From positions 1 through 64,000 of the forward strand of contig JBDNDP010000015.1 in assembly GCA_046719065.1 (NCBI GenBank): a stretch of DNA of 64,000 bases. Direction: 5' to 3'. This document shows, in pieces, positions 33,110 through 43,222 of this stretch. The DNA comes from Flexifilum sp046719065 (GTDB lineage Bacteria; Chloroflexota; Anaerolineae; Aggregatilineales; Phototrophicaceae). How positions within the stretch are numbered: position 1 is the stretch's first letter; each line of letters starts with the position of its first letter. The translations under genes and the position numbers were made by a program. The notes under the pieces are model-generated. The model was given only the letters and a program-made list of their open reading frames with translations, was not told the origin of the DNA and did no database searches.

Positions 33110-34816
33110 ATGCGTTTGAATGGTGCTGAGATCGTCATGGAGTGCTTGCTGCGCGAGGGGGTGGATATCGTCTTCGGTTATCCTGGCGGCGCGATTTTGC
33201 CCACCTACGACGCGATGACCAAATATCCGCAAATTCATCACGTTCTTGTACGTCATGAGCAAGGCGCCTGCCACATGGCCGATGGTTATGCCCGGGCGAC
33301 CGGCCGTGTCGGCGTGGCGATCGCCACCAGCGGACCAGGGGCGACCAATCTGGTTACTGGAATTGCCACCGCCATGATGGACTCGTCGCCGATCGTCTGC
33401 ATCACTGGTCAAGTGCCGCGCGGTGCTATCGGCAGCGATGCTTTTCAAGAAACAGATGTGACGGGTGTAACCCTGCCGATCACGAAGCATAACTATCTCG
33501 TGATGGATGTGCATGAGCTGCCCTATATCATTCGAGAGGCGTTTTACATCGCGCGCAGCGGTCGGCCCGGCCCAGTCCTCATCGATATCCCGAAGGATGT
33601 GCAGACCGAGCAGATCGAATTCATTTATCCCGAGGGGGAAATTCGCTTGCCCGGTTACCGACCGCCTCAAAAGGCGAGCGATGCTGACATCGAGGCTGCT
33701 CTTCAGTTGATCCATGAAGCCGAGCGCCCTGTGATTCTGGCCGGGCATGGCATCATTATGAGCGGCGCAACCCATGAGCTTCGTGAGCTGGCCGAACGCG
33801 CGCAGATTCCCGTGGCGCTCACCTTGCTGGGCAAGGGGGCAATGCCCGAAAATCATCCGCTTACAATCGGAATGATGGGAATGCACGGGGAAGCCGCTTC
33901 GAACTACGCCATTCAAGAAGCTGACCTGCTTATTGCGCTGGGCATGCGTTTCGATGACCGCGTGACGGGCAACCTCAAGACTTATGCCCCCAAAGCGCGT
34001 AAGATCCACGTCGACATTGATCAGTCTGAGATCAATAAGAACGTCCGTGTTGATGTCGGCATCGTTGGCGATGTGCGCACCGTGATCTCACAGCTTCTGC
34101 CCGGCGTTCAGCCCATGCAGCATGCGGCATGGCTCAACCGGATCCGTGACTGGCACGAAGACTCCGATGAGCGCGATATCATCAACCGCGACAGCAACGG
34201 TGTGCTGCTGGGGGCGCAAGTAATCAATGACCTGTGGAAATACACCGGCGGCGAAGCCATCACGGTGACCGATGTGGGCCAGCACCAGATGCTTGAAGCG
34301 CAGTATTACCCACATCAGCGCCCAGCGACGATGATTACCAGCGGTGGGCTTGGCACCATGGGCTTTGGTCTACCCGCAGCGATTGGCGCGAAGTTTGGCC
34401 GTCCCGATGAAGAGGTGTGGGCGATCGTCGGCGATGGTGGTTTCCAGATGACCTTGTGCGAATTAGCTACAGCAGTGCAAGAAAACGTCAACATCAATAT
34501 CGCTATCATCAACAACAACTTCCTCGGCATGGTGCGCCAGTGGCAGGAATTTTTCTATGAAGAGCGCTACCAGTCGACGCCGATGTTCAATCCTGACTTT
34601 GTCAAACTGGCCGAAGCCTACGGTATTCCGGCCATGCGCGTAACCCAGCGCGAGCAAATTGAAGAGTCGGTTCGGTTTGCGCGCAGCATCAACGGGCCGA
34701 CCTTGATCGAGTATATGGTGGAGAAGGAAGAAATTGTTTACCCGATGGTTCCGGCAGGGGCAGATCTGGATAAGATGCTGCGCCGCCCGAAACCCGGTGA
34801 GGAGAACATCTCATGA
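33110..34816 (+). CDS. ilvB: Acetolactate synthase, large subunit
   Basis: A 568-residue TPP-dependent enzyme. The N-terminal region has VFGYPGGAILPTYDAM and the catalytic Glu in RHEQGACHMADGYARATG; the C-terminal TPP/Mg motif is VGDGGFQMTLCEL...IAIINNNF. It condenses pyruvate with pyruvate or 2-oxobutyrate. The ATG at 33110 is preceded by AAGGGAG. Its stop overlaps the ilvN start by 4 bp. Confidence 0.96.
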   Translation: MRLNGAEIVMECLLREGVDIVFGYPGGAILPTYDAMTKYPQIHHVLVRHEQGACHMADGYARATGRVGVAIATSGPGATNLVTGIATAMMDSSPIVCITGQVPRGAIGSDAFQETDVTGVTLPITKHNYLVMDVHELPYIIREAFYIARSGRPGPVLIDIPKDVQTEQIEFIYPEGEIRLPGYRPPQKASDADIEAALQLIHEAERPVILAGHGIIMSGATHELRELAERAQIPVALTLLGKGAMPENHPLTIGMMGMHGEAASNYAIQEADLLIALGMRFDDRVTGNLKTYAPKARKIHVDIDQSEINKNVRVDVGIVGDVRTVISQLLPGVQPMQHAAWLNRIRDWHEDSDERDIINRDSNGVLLGAQVINDLWKYTGGEAITVTDVGQHQMLEAQYYPHQRPATMITSGGLGTMGFGLPAAIGAKFGRPDEEVWAIVGDGGFQMTLCELATAVQENVNINIAIINNNFLGMVRQWQEFFYEERYQSTPMFNPDFVKLAEAYGIPAMRVTQREQIEESVRFARSINGPTLIEYMVEKEEIVYPMVPAGADLDKMLRRPKPGEENIS

Positions 34817-35439
34817 CGAAGGTCAATCAAATGGCTGAGCAAACGCAGCCTGCAGAGGCAGCGTCAAACGGAAAACCGAAGAAGCATATTTTGGTGGCGC
34901 TGGTCGAAAATAAACCCGGCGTCCTAAACCGGGTCGCTAGTTTGTTTCGGCGCCGCAATTTCAACGTCGATAGCTTGACTGTAGGACGTACCCATCGCCC
35001 TTACATTTCAAGGATGACGATTGGGGTTGATGCCAGCCGCACCGATGCTCATCGAATTGTATCGAACTTGTTCAAGTTGATCAACGTCATCGATGTCTCC
35101 ATCGTCTCGCAAGAACCTTACGTCAGCCGCGATCTAGCGCTTATCAAGGTGCGCGCTAACGATGCGGAATCGCGCAATACTATCACGATGCTGTGTGACC
35201 GCTATCCTGCCCGCATCGTTGATATTGGCCCAGAAGTGGCCATCATCGAGATCGCTGCGCAAGAAGATCAGGTCGAATCCTTGATCCAAGAAGTGGAACC
35301 GTTGGGCATCGTTGAGCTTGTGCGTACTGGCGTAGTCGCGATGGGGCGCGGCGTGCGCATCCTCGACTCCAACTACGAGCCCGTCATACCGGTAACGGTA
35401 TCAAGCGATCGTCAGTCGTATCAGGTTTATGGCGTTTAG
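34813..35439 (+). CDS. ilvN: Acetolactate synthase, regulatory subunit
   Basis: 208 residues. After a 24-residue hydrophilic lead there is an ACT domain (HILVALVENKPGVLNRVASL) that binds the feedback inhibitor valine in homologues, then the C-terminal small-subunit domain (VELVRTGVVAMGRG). The ATG overlaps the ilvB stop. An in-frame ATG at codon 7 is an alternative start. A large hairpin follows. Confidence 0.93.
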   Translation: MTKVNQMAEQTQPAEAASNGKPKKHILVALVENKPGVLNRVASLFRRRNFNVDSLTVGRTHRPYISRMTIGVDASRTDAHRIVSNLFKLINVIDVSIVSQEPYVSRDLALIKVRANDAESRNTITMLCDRYPARIVDIGPEVAIIEIAAQEDQVESLIQEVEPLGIVELVRTGVVAMGRGVRILDSNYEPVIPVTVSSDRQSYQVYGV

Positions 35440-35442
35440 ATG

Positions 35443-35481
35443 AGTGCGCCGTTCGCTCTTTCGATAAGTGAACGGCGCACT
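35443..35481 (+). repeat. Intercistronic hairpin between ilvN and ilvC
   Basis: A perfect 12-bp stem (AGTGCGCCGTTC 35443-35454 with GAACGGCGCACT 35470-35481) and a 15-base loop. No T-run follows. It may be an mRNA stabiliser or partial terminator that sets the ilvBN to ilvC ratio. Confidence 0.55.
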
Positions 35482-35539
35482 TTACAGCAGTTTATTTTCC
35501 GGGGAGATGGCTCCCCTCTGCAATGGAGATTAAGACGTA

Positions 35540-36547
<1,008 letters not shown>

Positions 36548-36655
36548 AACATGCAGCAAGTGAGGTGTTATCGGAAGGGGGTGATCCTGTGACCGAAGAT
36601 GGCCTTAGCGATCTCATAGGTGCAGGCAGTTTGAGTCTGAAAGGATTGTCCCAAT

Positions 36656-38260
36656 ATGAGCCGCCCTGTAAACGATAATGTCGTCCTGTTTTTTGATACG
36701 ACCCTGCGCGATGGTGAACAAAGCCCGGGCGCCACGTTAAGCAGCGCAGAGAAGCTCGAGATCGCACGTCAGCTCGCACACTTGGGTGTGGATATCATCG
36801 AAGCTGGTTTTCCCGCCGCTTCTCCAGATGATCTGGCGGCAGTACAGCGCATTGCGCAAGAAGTAGGCACGGCCGATGGCCCCACGATCTGCGGGCTGGC
36901 GCGCGCGGTTGAGAAAGATATCCTCATTTGCTGGGATGGTGTAAAAGATGCTGCTAAGCCGCGCATTCACACTTTCCTCGGCACTTCAGATATCCACTTG
37001 CAGTATCAAACTGGGCTAACGCGTGCGGAGGCGCTGGAAAGGATACGCAAGTCCGTGGCATTGGCGCGCAGTCTGTGCGATGATGTCGAATTCAGCCCGA
37101 TGGATGCAGGCCGCACAGACCCTGCATTTTTGGTGGAAGTTTGTGCGGCGGCCGTCGAGAGCGGCGCAACTACCCTCAATATTCCTGATACAGTTGGCTA
37201 TGTCACCCCGCAGGAGTGGGGTGAGCTGATCGCTAACCTCATTGCGGAGACGCCAGGGGCCGGCCCGGGCAGTGGCATCGTCTGGTCGGTGCACTGTCAC
37301 AACGATCTCGGCCTAGCGACCGCCAATACACTGGCCGGTGTGCTCGCTGGGGCGCGCCAAGTCGAGGTAACGATCAACGGCATCGGCGAGCGGGCGGGCA
37401 ATACCAGCCTCGAAGAAGTGGCGATGGCGCTGGCTACGCGGCCGCAGTTCTTCGGTTTGACGACCAATATCAACACGCGCGAAATTGTCAAAACCAGCCG
37501 CATGGTGAGCAATTACACCGGCATTCATGTTCAGCCAAATAAAGCAATTGTCGGCAGCAACGCATTTGCTCATGAGGCTGGCATTCATCAGGATGGCATG
37601 TTGAAGCACGCCAGTACCTACGAAATCATGACGCCGGAAAGCGTCGGCTGGTCGCAAAGCCGCTTAGTGCTCGGCAAACACAGCGGCCGGCATGCGCTGA
37701 AAGTGCGCCTGCAAGAGTTGGGCTACGAGCTGGATAATGAGGCTCTCAATCAAGTATTCACGCGCTTCAAGGTGCTTGCCGATGCCAAAAAGAACGTCAC
37801 CGATGCCGACCTTGAGGCCTTGATGACCGATGAGCTGCACAAGCCGCAAGAGTATTTCAAGCTCAAGGATATTCAGGTTATGTGTGGGACGATGGGCATG
37901 CCGACGGCTACAGCCCGTCTTGTCAATGCCGATGGCCACGAATTCGTGCAAGCAGCGGTCGGCACTGGCCCGGTTGACGCGAGCTTCCGTGCGATCGATG
38001 CTATTGTGCGGCTTCCCAACACCTTGATCGAGTACAGTGTTCACAGCGTCACTGAAGGGATCGATGCATTAGGTGAAGTGACTGTGCGCATCGAAGCCCC
38101 TGAAAGCGCGCGTTCGTTTGGAGGATATGGCGCTGACAGCGACATTATTGTCGCTAGTGTTAAAGCATATCTGGCTGCGCTTAACCGGATGATCGCCGGA
38201 ATGGGCCTCGGCCAGCACAAGCCGGAGGGCGAAGCGGCAACGGTTGAGCTGGAACGTTAG
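36656..38260 (+). CDS. leuA: 2-isopropylmalate synthase
   Basis: 534 residues. The HMGL-like catalytic domain begins FFDTTLRDGEQSPGATLS and includes VHCHNDLGLATANTLAG; the C-terminal LeuA regulatory domain (about 400-515) should bind leucine. It makes the first committed intermediate of leucine synthesis. AAAGGA precedes the ATG. It lies 108 bp after ilvC. Confidence 0.94.
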   Translation: MSRPVNDNVVLFFDTTLRDGEQSPGATLSSAEKLEIARQLAHLGVDIIEAGFPAASPDDLAAVQRIAQEVGTADGPTICGLARAVEKDILICWDGVKDAAKPRIHTFLGTSDIHLQYQTGLTRAEALERIRKSVALARSLCDDVEFSPMDAGRTDPAFLVEVCAAAVESGATTLNIPDTVGYVTPQEWGELIANLIAETPGAGPGSGIVWSVHCHNDLGLATANTLAGVLAGARQVEVTINGIGERAGNTSLEEVAMALATRPQFFGLTTNINTREIVKTSRMVSNYTGIHVQPNKAIVGSNAFAHEAGIHQDGMLKHASTYEIMTPESVGWSQSRLVLGKHSGRHALKVRLQELGYELDNEALNQVFTRFKVLADAKKNVTDADLEALMTDELHKPQEYFKLKDIQVMCGTMGMPTATARLVNADGHEFVQAAVGTGPVDASFRAIDAIVRLPNTLIEYSVHSVTEGIDALGEVTVRIEAPESARSFGGYGADSDIIVASVKAYLAALNRMIAGMGLGQHKPEGEAATVELER

Positions 38261-38327
38261 TGAAGCGGCAGGGTCGAACAATGCAGCACAGTAGGCCTGC
38301 GCGACCTGCGAATTGAGGAATGGATCA

Positions 38328-39776
38328 ATGAGTGAAGGAACCCCTAAAACGCTGTTTGAGAAGGTTTGGGATCAACATCTCGTGCGGCCACAGACGGATG
38401 ATCTGCCGGCGGTGCTCTATATTGATCTGCATTTAGTGCATGAAGTAACGTCCCCGCAGGCGTTTACTCAGCTCCGTGAGCGTGGTCTGAAGGTTCGCCG
38501 GCCCGACAAAACGCTTGGCACTATGGATCACAGCACGCCAACGACGCCGCGTAACGACCTCGGCATCATCCCGGTCATGGATGCGCAGGCCGCGGCTCAG
38601 CTCGATGTGATGCGCAAGAACTGCGCCGATTTCGGCATCCCCCTGTTTGACCTTGGCACCGAGAATCAGGGCATTGTCCATGTGATCGGACCGGAGCAGG
38701 GGTTGACGCAGCCGGGCATGACTATCGTTTGCGGAGACAGCCATACCAGCACCCATGGGGCCTTTGGTGCGCTCGCTTTCGGCATCGGCACCAGCGAAGT
38801 CGCGCATGTTTTGGCTACTCAGTGTCTGCTGCAAAATAAACCGCGAACGATGGCTGTGCGGGTCGATGGACGCCTGAGACCCGGCGTGACCGCGAAAGAC
38901 ATCATCCTTGCCATCATCGCTAAGATCGGCGTTGGCGGGGGCACGGGCTACGTGTTTGAGTACATGGGCGAAGCGATCCGCAGCCTGAACATGGAAGGCC
39001 GTATGACGATCTGTAACATGTCGATCGAGGGTGGCGCGCGCGCGGGCATGATCGCGCCTGATGATACGACCTTCGAGTATGTGGCCGGCCGGCCGCATGC
39101 GCCGAAAGGCGCAGATTGGGAGCGTGCGCTGGCAGCATGGCGGCAGCTTCCCACAGATCCGGGTGCGCAGTTCGATAATGAAGTCGTGCTGAACGCCGAC
39201 GAGCTGGTTCCCATGATCACTTACGGCACCAACCCTGGCATGGGAATGCCGATCACTGGGCTCGTACCTGACCCAGATCGTCTTGCGGATGTGAGCCAGA
39301 AATTAGCGCTCGATAAGGCGCTAACTTACATGGGGCTGCAGCCTAACGAACCGCTGCTCGGCAAGCCAGTTGATGTGGTCTTTATCGGAAGCTGCACCAA
39401 CTCGCGCATCTCCGACTTGCGCGAGGCGGCCAAGTTCATCAAAGGGCGCCGCGTCGCCGAAAATGTCCGCCTTATGGTTGTGCCGGGGTCTCAGCAGGTC
39501 AAACGTCAGGCGGAGGCAGAAGGCTTAGATCGCATCTTTAGAGAAGCTGGCGCCGAATGGCGAGAGGCGGGCTGCTCGATGTGCATCGCCATGAACGGCG
39601 ATCAACTCCAGCCCGGTCAGTATGCAGTTAGTACTAGCAACCGCAACTTTGAAGGCCGGCAGGGCAAAGGCGGACGCACCTTCCTCGCCAGTCCGCTCAC
39701 TGCCGCTGCCACTGCCGTGCGCGGCGTGATCACCGACCCGCGCGAACTGCTCGGCGTACAGGAGGTTGTCAGCTAA
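38328..39776 (+). CDS. leuC: 3-isopropylmalate dehydratase, large subunit
   Basis: A 482-residue aconitase-family protein. The [4Fe-4S] ligands are visible in VVFIGSCTNSR and in GCSMCIAMN. The substrate motif GDSHTSTHGAFG is present. The ATG at 38328 is chosen over a TTG 15 bp upstream that itself lies in the GAGGAA ribosome site. It is followed with no gap by leuD. Confidence 0.95.
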   Translation: MSEGTPKTLFEKVWDQHLVRPQTDDLPAVLYIDLHLVHEVTSPQAFTQLRERGLKVRRPDKTLGTMDHSTPTTPRNDLGIIPVMDAQAAAQLDVMRKNCADFGIPLFDLGTENQGIVHVIGPEQGLTQPGMTIVCGDSHTSTHGAFGALAFGIGTSEVAHVLATQCLLQNKPRTMAVRVDGRLRPGVTAKDIILAIIAKIGVGGGTGYVFEYMGEAIRSLNMEGRMTICNMSIEGGARAGMIAPDDTTFEYVAGRPHAPKGADWERALAAWRQLPTDPGAQFDNEVVLNADELVPMITYGTNPGMGMPITGLVPDPDRLADVSQKLALDKALTYMGLQPNEPLLGKPVDVVFIGSCTNSRISDLREAAKFIKGRRVAENVRLMVVPGSQQVKRQAEAEGLDRIFREAGAEWREAGCSMCIAMNGDQLQPGQYAVSTSNRNFEGRQGKGGRTFLASPLTAAATAVRGVITDPRELLGVQEVVS

Positions 39777-40394
39777 ATGGAACCGATCAAGACGTTCAAA
39801 GGCCGCATCGTCGCCCTACCTATCAACGACATTGACACCGATCAGATCATTCCTGCTCGCTATCTCAAGGTGACCGATAAAGCGGGTTTAGGTCAAGCGC
39901 TGTTTTCCGATTGGCGCTATAACAGCGATGGGTCGCTAAAGGCCGATTTCGTGCTCAACCAACCGCAGTATCAGGGCGCAAGTGTGCTCGTCGCCGGAAA
40001 CAACTTCGGCTGTGGCAGCTCGCGCGAGCATGCGCCGTGGGCGCTGATCGGGGCAGGTTTTAGGGCGGTGATTAGCACCTATTTCGCTGATATCTTCCGC
40101 AACAATGCGCTGAAAAATGGCCTGCTGCCGATCATCGTCGATGCCGACACCCATCAACAGCTTCTCTCGTTGGCCGAAGAAGACCCGACCACGGAAGTGA
40201 CGATCGATCTTGAAGCACAAACGATCACACTTCCAGATGGGCGATCTGTGCGCTTTCCGATCGATGGGTTTTCCAAACACTGTCTGCTTAACGGCGTCGA
40301 TCAATTAGGATACTTGCTTGGCCTTGAAACGGCAATCAGCGCTTATGAAGCGTCGCATCCCGCACGCGTTCATACGACTGCGCTACAGAATTGA
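39777..40394 (+). CDS. leuD: 3-isopropylmalate dehydratase, small subunit
   Basis: A 205-residue aconitase swivel domain. The markers are DTDQIIPARYLK and GNNFGCGSSREHAPWAL. Its ATG begins at the base after the leuC stop. With LeuC it isomerises 2- to 3-isopropylmalate and may also act on citramalate in the adjacent CimA route. Confidence 0.95.
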   Translation: MEPIKTFKGRIVALPINDIDTDQIIPARYLKVTDKAGLGQALFSDWRYNSDGSLKADFVLNQPQYQGASVLVAGNNFGCGSSREHAPWALIGAGFRAVISTYFADIFRNNALKNGLLPIIVDADTHQQLLSLAEEDPTTEVTIDLEAQTITLPDGRSVRFPIDGFSKHCLLNGVDQLGYLLGLETAISAYEASHPARVHTTALQN

Positions 40395-40403
40395 GGGGGA
40401 TTG

Positions 40404-41999
40404 ATGCGAGTCGCCATCTACGATACCACACTGCGCGATGGCACACAGCGAGAGAATATCTCGCTTTCGTTGGTTGATAAACTACGTGTGACCGAGCTGC
40501 TCGATAATCTCGGCGTCGCATATATCGAGGGGGGCTGGCCCGGTTCTAACCCGAAAGACGCGGCCTATTTTGAGGCGGTTAAGGGGTTGTCGCTCAAACA
40601 TGCGAAGATCGCGGCGTTTGGCTCGACTTGCCGCAAAGGTTCCGATCCAGCAGATGACGCCAATATCAAAGCGTTGGTCGATGCGGATACGCCTGTGGTG
40701 ACCGTCGTCGGCAAGACTTCAATGCTGCACGTGACCGATGTTCTGCAAACCACGCCAGATGAAAACCTGCGCATGATTCGCGAAAGCCTGCGCTATCTTA
40801 AGGCCCTCGGCAAAGAAGTGATTTATGATGCCGAGCACTTTTTCGATGGCCTTAAGCTCGATCAGGAATATGCCTTTGATACGCTGCGCGCTGCCATCGA
40901 GGGCGGTGCCGACTGCATCGTGCTTTGCGACACCAACGGCGGGTCGCTTCCGTGGGAGATCGCCAGTTATGTGCGTCAGGTCGCTGACACTTTTCCCCAG
41001 ATGCCGCTTGGAATTCACACGCATAATGACAGCGAGCTGGCTGTCGCTAATACGCTGGTGGCAGTGCAGGCTGGCGTCGTTCATGTGCAGGGAACGATCA
41101 ACGGCTACGGAGAACGCTGTGGCAATGCAAATCTATGCAGCATTATTCCGGATCTTGAATTAAAGATGGGCTGTCGCTGCCTGCCAGATGGCACGCTGCG
41201 CCAGCTCACGATGGTATCGCGTGCTGTGGCCGAGATCGCCAACTTGGCGCCCGATAACCATCTTGCCTATGTGGGCAAGAGCGCCTTCGCTCATAAAGGC
41301 GGAATTCACGTCGCTGCCATTCGTCGCAACGTTAACAGCTACCAGCACATCGATCCTGCCTTAGTCGGAAATGAGATGCGCGTGCTCGTCTCGGATCTTT
41401 CGGGGCAGGGCAACCTATTGAGCAAAGCTGAAGAGTTCCGGCTGGACGTTGGACGCGCGGAAGCGGTGCAGGTGCTCGATGAGATCAAACGTTTAGAACA
41501 CGAGGGCTATGTGTTTGAAGGGGCAGAGGCATCCGTTGCTGTGCGCCTGCATCGCGCTAAACCGGGCTATAAGCCCATCTTCACTTTGATCGACTTCACC
41601 GCGATTGTTGAAGATCGGCGCGGTCGCGGCGCGATCGCCGAGGCCACCGTCAAGCTCGATCTGGATGGCGATATCGTCCACACTGCGGCCGAGGGCAACG
41701 GTCCAGTTAATGCCCTTGATTTAGCTTTGCGCAAAGCCCTCATGCCGCGCTACCCGCAGATCGCCGAATTCCAGCTCGTCGATTACAAAGTGCGTATTCT
41801 CGATGGCGCCAATGGCACGGCGGCAACCACCCGCGTCTTGATCGACACGCAGAGCGGCCCGCATCGCTGGAGCACAGTGGGTGCAGGCGAAAACATCATT
41901 CGCGCGAGCTGGCTGGCCTTGGTCGATAGTATTGAATATGGCTTAACGCTGCTCGAAACAACGAAGACACAAACGGCGCTGGAGAGTTCGACCGATTGA
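40404..41999 (+). CDS. cimA: Citramalate synthase
   Basis: A 531-residue HMGL-like enzyme. It has DTTLRDGTQRENISLSL, FGSTCRKGSDPADD, LCDTNGGSLPWEI and HTHNDSELAVANTLVAV, with a C-terminal LeuA-type allosteric domain from about 400. The GTQRE variant and overall layout match the citramalate synthase branch rather than LeuA. It makes 2-oxobutyrate precursors of isoleucine from pyruvate and acetyl-CoA, so threonine deaminase is not needed. The ATG at 40404 is preferred to the TTG directly before it, with GAGGGGG upstream. Confidence 0.88.
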   Translation: MRVAIYDTTLRDGTQRENISLSLVDKLRVTELLDNLGVAYIEGGWPGSNPKDAAYFEAVKGLSLKHAKIAAFGSTCRKGSDPADDANIKALVDADTPVVTVVGKTSMLHVTDVLQTTPDENLRMIRESLRYLKALGKEVIYDAEHFFDGLKLDQEYAFDTLRAAIEGGADCIVLCDTNGGSLPWEIASYVRQVADTFPQMPLGIHTHNDSELAVANTLVAVQAGVVHVQGTINGYGERCGNANLCSIIPDLELKMGCRCLPDGTLRQLTMVSRAVAEIANLAPDNHLAYVGKSAFAHKGGIHVAAIRRNVNSYQHIDPALVGNEMRVLVSDLSGQGNLLSKAEEFRLDVGRAEAVQVLDEIKRLEHEGYVFEGAEASVAVRLHRAKPGYKPIFTLIDFTAIVEDRRGRGAIAEATVKLDLDGDIVHTAAEGNGPVNALDLALRKALMPRYPQIAEFQLVDYKVRILDGANGTAATTRVLIDTQSGPHRWSTVGAGENIIRASWLALVDSIEYGLTLLETTKTQTALESSTD

Positions 42000-42057
42000 A
42001 GCGGCCATGCGCGGGTGGGTATCATAGCTCCCCAGCGCTGCTGATGAGGTTTCATGC

Positions 42058-42081
42058 TGAGCAGGGCTTTGGTCCTGCTCA
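42058..42081 (+). repeat. Intercistronic hairpin before leuB
   Basis: TGAGCAGG (42058-42065) pairs perfectly with CCTGCTCA (42074-42081) over 8 bases and is followed by TTCTTTG. It is a weak terminator or processing site in the 110-bp gap between cimA and leuB. Confidence 0.45.
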
Positions 42082-42109
42082 TTCTTTGATCCTACAAGGA
42101 GATTGCATC

Positions 42110-43189
42110 ATGACGAGCGGTAGAATCGCCGTGCTGCCCGGAGACGGTATTGGCCCAGAAGTGACGGCGGCAGCGATCGAAGTTTTGCAAGCCATCGGCA
42201 CGAAATACAACCACACCTTTACTTTCGAGGAGGGTTTAATCGGTGGCAGCGCCATCGATCAAACAGGAGAAGCTCTCCCTGCTGCTACGCTGCGTTTATG
42301 CGAGGGCAGCGATGCGATCTTGTTAGGTGCGGTCGGCGGTCCACAATGGGATGATCCAACAGCTCCCGTGCGGCCAGAGCAAGGGCTGCTGGGCATTCGC
42401 AAACACTTCGAGCTGTTCGCGAATTTGCGGCCCGTCAAGGCTTATCCATCGCTCGCCCAGCATACCCCCTTGCGCGCCGATCTGCTCGAGGGGGTCGATC
42501 TGCTTTTCGTCCGCGAATTGACTGGCGGCATTTACTTTGGCCCGCGTCAAGAACAAGGCGACGGGGATACTGCTTACGATACTGAACTCTATTCAACTGC
42601 CGAGGTTGAGCGTGTGGCGCATGTCGCGTTTCGAGCGGCGCAGGCCCGGCGCAAAAAGCTGACTTCGGTCGATAAAGCCAATGTTCTCGCCTCTATGCGT
42701 TTGTGGCGGCGCACTGTCGTGCAGGTTCACGAAGATTACAGCGATGTTGAGCTGGAGCATTTGCTGGTTGATGCGGCGACGATGCACTTGCTAACCCGGC
42801 CAGCAAGTTTTGATGTGATCGTTGCCAGCAACATGTTTGGCGATATCCTCAGCGATGAGGCTTCGGTGCTGGCTGGGTCGTTGGGTATGCTGCCCTCAGC
42901 CTCTCTGGCCTCGGGTACGATGGGCCTCTATGAACCTGTGCATGGCTCGGCTCCTGATATTGCTGGGCAAGGCAAGGCGAATCCGACCGGCGCAATCCTC
43001 AGCGCGGCGATGCTGCTACGCTATAGTTTCGGTCTTGAGCAGGAAGCAAAAGCCATTGAGAGCGCCGTTGAGCGGGCATTGGCCTCTGGCGCAGTCACTG
43101 CTGATATTGCGCCGCGCGGGGGCGCTTATCTCAGCACGGCGGAATTTTTGCAGGAAATTCTTGCCAATTTGCCGCTGCCGCGCCCTTGA
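42110..43189 (+). CDS. leuB: 3-isopropylmalate dehydrogenase
   Basis: 359 residues. The markers are VLPGDGIGPEVTAAAIEVL, GAVGGPQWDDP, VRELTGGIYFG and the metal/substrate region NMFGDILSDEASVLAGSLG. It oxidatively decarboxylates 3-isopropylmalate and probably methylmalate from the CimA route. The ATG at 42110 has AAGGAG upstream; an open extension of 38 codons has no family similarity. It is the last gene of the operon. Confidence 0.95.
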   Translation: MTSGRIAVLPGDGIGPEVTAAAIEVLQAIGTKYNHTFTFEEGLIGGSAIDQTGEALPAATLRLCEGSDAILLGAVGGPQWDDPTAPVRPEQGLLGIRKHFELFANLRPVKAYPSLAQHTPLRADLLEGVDLLFVRELTGGIYFGPRQEQGDGDTAYDTELYSTAEVERVAHVAFRAAQARRKKLTSVDKANVLASMRLWRRTVVQVHEDYSDVELEHLLVDAATMHLLTRPASFDVIVASNMFGDILSDEASVLAGSLGMLPSASLASGTMGLYEPVHGSAPDIAGQGKANPTGAILSAAMLLRYSFGLEQEAKAIESAVERALASGAVTADIAPRGGAYLSTAEFLQEILANLPLPRP

Positions 43190-43222
43190 GAACGATAGAA
43201 TGGGTGTTTTAATGTCAGCTCA

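Noticed and set aside
33071..34009. Minus-strand open frame of 312 codons inside ilvB
   Set aside because: No recognisable domain, and the sense strand encodes an unmistakable acetolactate synthase.
36551..36592. A 13-codon frame upstream of leuA considered as a leucine leader peptide
   Set aside because: It has a single Leu codon and no terminator or competing hairpin follows, so attenuation there is not supported.
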